The notes under the pieces were generated by a model. That model ran no database searches and was not told where the DNA came from. It was given only the letters and a program-made list of their open reading frames with translations. A stretch of DNA of 64,000 bases. It comes from Phycisphaerales bacterium (lineage in GTDB: Bacteria > Planctomycetota > Phycisphaerae > Phycisphaerales > UBA1924). A program made the translations under genes and the position numbers. The stretch spans positions 1 to 64,000 of the forward strand of contig JALUWX010000122.1 in the NCBI GenBank assembly GCA_027019265.1, read 5' to 3'. Positions 59,447 through 64,000 of the stretch are shown one piece after another. The stretch's first letter is position 1; each line of letters opens with the position of its first letter.

Positions 59447-60841
59447 ATGTCGTTTCCGGAGTCATTTTTGTGGGGGGTCGCGTCCGCGGCGTTTCAGGTC
59501 GAGGGTTCGCCGGACGGCGACGGGCGGGGCGCGAGCGTGTGGGATACGTATTGCGACACGGAGGGCAAGGTCTTCCAGGGACACACGGGGAAGGTCGCGT
59601 GTGATTCGTACCAGCGGTATCAAGAGGATGTCGATCTGATTTCCGGGCTCGGGGCCGGGGGGTATCGGTTCTCGATCTCGTGGTCGCGATTGTTCCCGAA
59701 CGGGATCGGGGATCGGAACGAAGCGGGCTTCGAGTACTACGACAAGCTGATCGATGCGCTCCTCGAACGCGGGATCCAGCCCTGGGTGACCCTGTTCCAC
59801 TGGGACCTCCCCCAGGCGCTCCACGACAAGGGCGGGTGGCTGTCCGAGGATGCGCCGCGATGGTTCGAGGAGTACACCCGCGCGGTGGTCGATCGCTACT
59901 CGGATCGGGTGACCCACTGGTTCACGCTCAACGAACCGGCGATTTTCCTGGGGCAGGGGCATCAGCTCGGGATCCATGCGCCGGGTCTGAAGCTCCCGCG
60001 CAAGGACGTGCTGCGCGCGACCCATCACGCGCTGCTCGCGCACGGGCGTGCCGTCAAGGTGATCCGTGAACACGCGAAAGCGACCCCGACGATCGGGTTC
60101 GCGCCCGTCGGGAATCTGAGTGTTCCCCACACGAACACGGACGCGGACATCGCGGCCGCGCGTCGCGCGTCATTCGAGATCCAGGACTGCGACAACTGGA
60201 CCTACAACTACAGCTGGTACTGCGATCCGGTTCTGCTGGGTCACTACCCGGAGCAGGGGCTCCGGTTTTTCGGGGACGATGCGCCCGAGTGCTCTCAGGC
60301 CGACCTTGATCTGATGTGCCAACCCCTCGACATGTTCGGGGTGAACATCTACGGCGCGGGGACGGTCCGCGCGACGGGGAACGGGGGGGGCGGGGACGAC
60401 TACGAGTTTGTCCCGCGCCCGCGCGGGTTCCCGATGACGATGTTCCGTTGGGAAGTGGTCCCCGAGGCGCTGTACTGGGGTCCGAAGTTCCTCCAGGAGC
60501 GCTACAAGCTCCCCGTGGTCATCACGGAGAACGGGCTCGCGTCGATGGACTGGGTGCACCATGACGGCAAGGTCCACGATCCCGCGCGGATCGATTACCT
60601 GACGCGCTATCTCAATGCCCTGCGCCGAACGATCCGGGACGGGGTGGATGTGCGCGGGTACTTCCAGTGGTCGATCCTCGACAACTTTGAGTGGGCCGAG
60701 GGGTACGCGCTCCGTTTCGGGCTCGTGTACATGGATTACACGACCATGCGTCGGATCCCGAAGGACTCGTACGGGTGGTATCGGGACGTGATCCGAACGA
60801 ACGGTGAACAGATCCCCGAGGATCTGGTCCCGTTGATGTAA
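59447..60841 (+). CDS. Family 1 glycoside hydrolase, beta-glucosidase
   Basis: This 464-residue protein is a GH1 retaining beta-glycosidase. The acid/base is Glu163 in FTLNEPAIF and the nucleophile Glu361 in VVITENGLAS. It opens with SFLWGVASAAFQVEGSPDGD and ends in EWAEGYALRFGLVYMDY. There is no signal peptide, so it should cleave cellobiose or related glucosides taken into the cytoplasm. The ATG at 59447 follows AAGGAAGGC and gives the GH1 start; an upstream frame to 59342 lacks a matching N-terminus. A sugar ABC transporter lies about 0.9 kb downstream in the opposite direction. Confidence 0.95.
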   Translation: MSFPESFLWGVASAAFQVEGSPDGDGRGASVWDTYCDTEGKVFQGHTGKVACDSYQRYQEDVDLISGLGAGGYRFSISWSRLFPNGIGDRNEAGFEYYDKLIDALLERGIQPWVTLFHWDLPQALHDKGGWLSEDAPRWFEEYTRAVVDRYSDRVTHWFTLNEPAIFLGQGHQLGIHAPGLKLPRKDVLRATHHALLAHGRAVKVIREHAKATPTIGFAPVGNLSVPHTNTDADIAAARRASFEIQDCDNWTYNYSWYCDPVLLGHYPEQGLRFFGDDAPECSQADLDLMCQPLDMFGVNIYGAGTVRATGNGGGGDDYEFVPRPRGFPMTMFRWEVVPEALYWGPKFLQERYKLPVVITENGLASMDWVHHDGKVHDPARIDYLTRYLNALRRTIRDGVDVRGYFQWSILDNFEWAEGYALRFGLVYMDYTTMRRIPKDSYGWYRDVIRTNGEQIPEDLVPLM

Positions 60842-60896
60842 CAGTCCCGGACCTTCCGGGTGGTCCATTCAAAAAAGTCCTTGGATCAGGCGATTT

Positions 60897-60945
60897 CAGC
60901 TTCCCCAAGCTGGGGTGTGCGTGTTACGATGATGTAACAGTTACA
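60897..60945 (+). promoter_or_regulatory. Regulatory region upstream of the dockerin-like protein: hairpin and palindrome
   Basis: CAGCTT (60897-60902) and AAGCTG (60907-60912) form a small hairpin. Downstream, TGTAAC-A-GTTACA (60933-60945) is a perfect 13-base palindrome, just after a weak -10 box TACGAT (60925-60930). It lies about 30 bases before the gene's ATG and resembles a repressor operator. Confidence 0.4.
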
Positions 60946-60976
60946 AACACCACTCTTGAAAACAGGAGAGTTCGAG

Positions 60977-61666
60977 ATGTTCAACCGTCTGACAACGTCG
61001 ATCGCGCTTGCGTGTGTGTGCACCGGTGCGCACGCCCAAAACCTCATGTCCAATGGCTCGTTCGAGACCCCGGGTCCCGGATTCGTGCTGTTCCAGGACT
61101 GGCAGAACTTCGGGAACGTGTTCGCCGACATCGGCGGCGTTGAAGTCCCCGCGCAGGAAGGGATGGCGAGCTGCAAGATGTTCGGTTCCTCCATCGGGAC
61201 CCAGAGCGACCAGGTGCTGCTCCAGACGGTGCCCGGGATCAACGCGGGTGAGCTCTACACCCTGTCCGGGTTTGTCTGGGAGAACTCCGCGGACCCGCTC
61301 GGGGACGAGAACATCATCATCCTCCAGATGAACTTCCAGGACGCCGGCGGCACGACGCTCGAGACGGTCGAAGTCAACATGTTCGATCCGATGAGCGATC
61401 CCTCCGACGAGTGGATCCCGGGTTCGGTTTCGGGGATCGCGCCCGCCGGGACCTCGCAGATCCTTGTCGCCGTGCTCCACATCCAGCTCGGCGCGGACCA
61501 GGGCTTCCCGACCCAGGGTGGTGGCGCGTCGTTCTGGGACAACATCCAGCTCGTCGCGGGTGATGCGCCCTGCAACAACCCGGCGGACTTCGACGGGAAC
61601 GGGGAGCTCGACTTCTTCGACATCTCCGCGTTCCTCAACGCGTTTGCCGAGGGATGCCCCGAGTAA
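60977..61666 (+). CDS. Secreted protein with a single dockerin-like tail
   Basis: This 229-residue protein has a signal peptide (TSIALACVCTGAHAQ) and a beta-sandwich-like mature domain. That domain has NLMSNGSFETPGPGFVLFQD at its start, the common opening of carbohydrate-binding or choice-of-anchor proteins, and ASFWDNIQLV at the end. The tail ADFDGNGELDFFDISAFLNA ends in Gly-Cys-Pro-Glu, matching the dockerin-like motif of the FG-GAP protein at 36000-37355. The Asp/Asn spacing suits Ca binding. The ATG at 60977 follows AACAGGAGAG. It may be exported by the type II system and anchored through the tail; both are inference. Confidence 0.78.
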   Translation: MFNRLTTSIALACVCTGAHAQNLMSNGSFETPGPGFVLFQDWQNFGNVFADIGGVEVPAQEGMASCKMFGSSIGTQSDQVLLQTVPGINAGELYTLSGFVWENSADPLGDENIIILQMNFQDAGGTTLETVEVNMFDPMSDPSDEWIPGSVSGIAPAGTSQILVAVLHIQLGADQGFPTQGGGASFWDNIQLVAGDAPCNNPADFDGNGELDFFDISAFLNAFAEGCPE

Positions 61667-61696
61667 GCCGATTTACGCTTCTCGTGTTTGAACCAC

Positions 61697-61735
61697 GAAC
61701 GGGCGGGTCCGGAAGGGCTCGCCCGTTTCTTTGTG
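61697..61735 (+). terminator. Rho-independent terminator of the dockerin-like gene
   Basis: AACGGGCG and CGCCCGTT form an eight-pair stem with a GGTCCGGAAGGGCT-like loop, followed by TCTTTGTG. It lies about 30 bases after the stop codon. Confidence 0.65.
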
Positions 61736-61753
61736 TGGACTCGGTGCTCGGGT

Positions 61754-62602
61754 TCAGCCCTTGACCGCGCCGCTGGTGAGTCCGGAGATGAACTGCTTCT
61801 GGAGGATGAGGAAGAGGAGCGCGACGGGCGCGACCGAGACAACGGTCGCCGCCATCAGGAGCCCGTAGTCGGTTCGGTAGACACCCCGGAGCTGCGCGAT
61901 CGCGACGGAGAGGGGCTGCTTGTCCGCGCTCTGGATGACAATCTGGGGGGAGATGAAGTTGTTCCACATCGCGAGGAACGTGATGAGCATGAACGCCCCG
62001 ATCATCGGACGGATCAGGGGGAGCACGATGACGAAGAAGATGGAGAGCTCGGAGCACCCGTCGATGCGCGCCGCTTCGAGGAGCTGATCGGGGACGCTCT
62101 GAAGCACGGCCTGTCTGAACAGGAACACCCCGAATGCGGGCGCGAAAGCGGGGAGCAGCAAACCCCACGCGGTGTCGAGCAGCCCGAGGTCGTAGAGGAG
62201 CTCGTACCCCGGCGCGATGAGGAGTGAGGGGGGGACGATGAGCGCGCCGAGGATGAGGAGGGTCAGGAGCCCGTTCCCACGGAAGCGGAACTTCGCGAGC
62301 GCGTAGCCGGTCGAGGCGCAGAAGAGGGTGGCGAAGATCGCGGCGGCCGACGAGTAGAAGATGGAGTTGAGCAGCGCACGTCCGAACCCGAGCCCGAAGA
62401 GGTTGGTGTAGTTGTCGAGGGTGAGCGCGCCCCAATCGACCCCGAAGAGCCCGTCCCCGGGGGGGAGGAAGAGGGCGCTGAAGAACGCTTCGCTGGGTTT
62501 GAGCGACGCGATGATGAGCCACGCGAAGGGGATGAGCACGATGATCCCGAGCGCGATGAGCCCGAGGTGGAGCGCGAGCTTGTGGAGGAGGGGTTTGCTC
62601 AT
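61754..62602 (-). CDS. Carbohydrate ABC transporter permease (MalG type)
   Basis: This 282-residue protein has six membrane helices. The permease EAA loop is EAARIDGCSELSIFFVIVLP near residue 190, which docks on the ATPase. It starts KPLLHKLALHLGLIALGII with an N-terminal basic head and ends in the usual QKQFISGLTSGAVKG, a MalG-like tail. It forms the second half of a sugar uptake pore. The ATG at 62602 overlaps the upstream permease stop at 62599 by four bases (ATGA), so translation is coupled. The sugar could be a beta-glucoside, since a beta-glucosidase lies nearby, but this is only inference. Confidence 0.9.
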   Translation of the reverse strand: MSKPLLHKLALHLGLIALGIIVLIPFAWLIIASLKPSEAFFSALFLPPGDGLFGVDWGALTLDNYTNLFGLGFGRALLNSIFYSSAAAIFATLFCASTGYALAKFRFRGNGLLTLLILGALIVPPSLLIAPGYELLYDLGLLDTAWGLLLPAFAPAFGVFLFRQAVLQSVPDQLLEAARIDGCSELSIFFVIVLPLIRPMIGAFMLITFLAMWNNFISPQIVIQSADKQPLSVAIAQLRGVYRTDYGLLMAATVVSVAPVALLFLILQKQFISGLTSGAVKG

Positions 62603-63492
62603 CCGAGTCGCTCCTGACGACGGATCATGTTCATCTGGATCAGCGCGAGGACGATGAGCATGATCGCGAGCGCCCACCCGATCGCGCTCGCGTATCCCAG
62701 ATCACCCAGCTCGAACCCGTTCTGGTAGAGGTACATGACCACGGTGAGCCCGGAGTTGCTCGGGCCTCCGGAGCTGTCGAGGAGGATGTAGGGGAGCTCG
62801 AAGAGCTGGAGGGACCCGATCATCGAGAGGAGCACGACGAAGGTTGCGACGGGTTTGATGCTCGGGAGGATCACGTGGCGCAGCCGCGCGATGGGTCCTG
62901 CGCCGTCGATCTCGGAGGCTTCGATGAGCGATCGGTCCACGTTCTGGAGCGCGGCCAGGAAGTAGATCATGTTGAACCCGGCGTAGAGCCAGAGGGAGAG
63001 CAGGACGAGGGTCGCCATCACGTGTTCCTGGAGCCAATCGAGCTCGAGGAGCTCGGAGTTCCCCGTGACCCACGCGAGGGATCGGTTGACGAGCCCCATG
63101 CGCTTCTCGAACGCGAGCACCCCGAGGATCGAGACGAACACAAGCCCCATGAGCTGGGGTGAGAAAAAGACAAGGCGGTAGATGGAACGTCCGCGGAGCT
63201 TGGGTGAGTTGAGCGCGAGCGCGAGCGCGAACGCGATGGGGAGCTGGATCAGGAGGGACCCGAGGGTGTAGACGAGGGTGTTCTTGAGCGCTTTCCAGAA
63301 GAGGGGGTCGTTGATGAGGAGGGAGAGGTTGTGCGCGCCGACGTATTCGCGCGTTCCCGGGCCGTAGGTCTGGTGCGCGGCGAGGACGGCGGACTGCGCC
63401 AGGGGGTAGAGCATGAACACGGAGAAGATGAGGACAAAGGGCGCGAGGAGGATGGTGAGGAAGAGGGCGCGGGATGTCCGTGGTGAACTCAT
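62599..63492 (-). CDS. Carbohydrate ABC transporter permease (MalF type)
   Basis: This 297-residue protein has six membrane helices. The EAA loop is EASEIDGAGPIARLRHVILP near residue 205. It begins RALFLTILLAPFVLIFSVFM and has IYRLVFFSPQLMGLVFVSIL and YAGFNMIYFLAALQNVD. It pairs with the MalG-type permease downstream. The ATG at 63492 overlaps the stop of the solute-binding protein gene at 63489 by four bases. The order binding protein, MalF, MalG is standard for this uptake family. No ATPase gene lies inside the window. Confidence 0.9.
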   Translation of the reverse strand: MSSPRTSRALFLTILLAPFVLIFSVFMLYPLAQSAVLAAHQTYGPGTREYVGAHNLSLLINDPLFWKALKNTLVYTLGSLLIQLPIAFALALALNSPKLRGRSIYRLVFFSPQLMGLVFVSILGVLAFEKRMGLVNRSLAWVTGNSELLELDWLQEHVMATLVLLSLWLYAGFNMIYFLAALQNVDRSLIEASEIDGAGPIARLRHVILPSIKPVATFVVLLSMIGSLQLFELPYILLDSSGGPSNSGLTVVMYLYQNGFELGDLGYASAIGWALAIMLIVLALIQMNMIRRQERLG

Positions 63493-64000
63493 TGCTCGCG
63501 ATCCTCCTGTTCGGGGAGCGCGGCGAACGCGTTGCGCGACATCATCCGGACGACGTTGGTCTGCGCGCGTTCGAGGAGTTGTTTCGCGCGCGGCTCGATG
63601 GATTCGACATCGTTGAAGCCGTACCCGCGCGACTGCGCCCAGTCGACGAGCGCGATGGCCGCGTCTCGGACTTCGAGGACGGCCGCTCTGTTGTAGGGGG
63701 ACGAGGTGCGGATCGGGATCATCGGCGCGAGCTCGATGAACATGCGCCCCTTGGGCTGACCCATGAAGTACGGGTCGGGCTGGTCGTAGACGGGGTCGTC
63801 CCAGAGGGAGCGGACGGGGGTGATGATGTCCACGAGGGTGTAGAGCTCACGCGCGACATCGGGGGAGGTGTAGAGGGTCTTTGCGTAGGTCCACGCTTCG
63901 TCGGGGTGCTCGGTCGTTGTGGGGATCCCGAGCATGGTCCCGCCGCGCACGCTGGTGCGTCGTCCCCCGGGTTCGAAGGCCGGGAGGGGCATGAGCTTGA
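63489..64000 (-). CDS. Extracellular solute-binding protein, C-terminal part (runs off the edge)
   Basis: The open frame enters from the right edge on the minus strand, so only the last 170 or so residues are seen. The region GGTMLGIPTTTEHPDEAWTY resembles the ending of family 1 sugar-binding proteins. The Trp-containing helix AWTYAKTLYTSPDVARELY and PYFMGQPKGRMFIELAPMIP are typical for such proteins. The signal peptide and lipobox lie beyond the window. It overlaps the MalF-type permease by four bases, which places it in one operon with the two permeases. Confidence 0.8.
   Translation of the reverse strand, partial: KLMPLPAFEPGGRRTSVRGGTMLGIPTTTEHPDEAWTYAKTLYTSPDVARELYTLVDIITPVRSLWDDPVYDQPDPYFMGQPKGRMFIELAPMIPIRTSSPYNRAAVLEVRDAAIALVDWAQSRGYGFNDVESIEPRAKQLLERAQTNVVRMMSRNAFAALPEQEDREQ

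Overview
The window looks like chromosome of a planctomycete of the class Phycisphaerae. The support is combined and inferential: DNA is very GC-rich with heavy use of GGG glycine codons; five secreted proteins end in a PEP-CTERM-like anchor (Pro-Ala-Pro or Pro-Ser-Pro, hydrophobic stretch, Arg-Arg-Arg-Arg); two secreted proteins end in a dockerin-like Ca-binding motif finishing in Gly-Cys-Pro; and several small membrane proteins carry the CxxCxY...CPECG zinc ribbon that is common in that phylum. About 64 genes are called. No rRNA, tRNA, CRISPR array, insertion sequence or prophage was seen.

Layout. 1-8.6 kb is housekeeping: the folP tail, thioredoxin, a Gfo/Idh/MocA oxidoreductase, ribosomal protein S1, dut, pheA and pdxA. 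8.7-16 kb holds a MATE exporter, a TPR protein with two RNA polymerase alpha-CTD modules, a BFD-type [2Fe-2S] protein, a membrane protein fused to a spermidine-synthase-like domain, and aroC. 16-21 kb, on the minus strand, encodes the type II secretion ATPase and secretin. 21-27.8 kb has a BtuF-like binding protein, a large coiled-coil protein, rluB, a YihY/BrkB membrane protein, a tandem ACT protein and an isolated nuoB. 27.8-30.9 kb has two PEP-CTERM proteins, rpmH and rnc. 30.9-39.8 kb has an exo/endonuclease-phosphatase lipoprotein, YceI, membrane proteins, a seven-repeat FG-GAP dockerin protein and guaA. 39.8-44.8 kb has an RsbW-like kinase and STAS protein leading into a MlaE permease, then a UbiA prenyltransferase, ribH, nusB and ftsY. 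44.9-50.3 kb has three paralogous PEP-CTERM proteins, a secreted helical protein and an MscS channel. 50.5-57.3 kb has an isolated atpD, a three-gene BLUF photoreceptor cluster, a Nudix hydrolase and a Cys/Met PLP enzyme. 57.3-64 kb has a SulP transporter, a GH1 beta-glucosidase, a second dockerin protein and a sugar ABC transporter that runs off the edge.

Most novel item: the BLUF cluster at 52.6-54.9 kb. The first BLUF protein keeps the photoactive Tyr8, Asn32 and Gln50. The other two carry Phe8 and Glu50, and the third also loses the GxTG loop. This suggests one working blue-light sensor with two photochemically altered partners. Other items worth checking are the TPR/double alpha-CTD protein, the HATPase-STAS-MlaE gene order, the stand-alone atpD and nuoB, and the tandem PEP-CTERM family.

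Limits: start sites were chosen by ribosome-binding-site-like sequences and family lengths. Promoters, operators and terminators come from reading the sequence by eye. No homology search was run.
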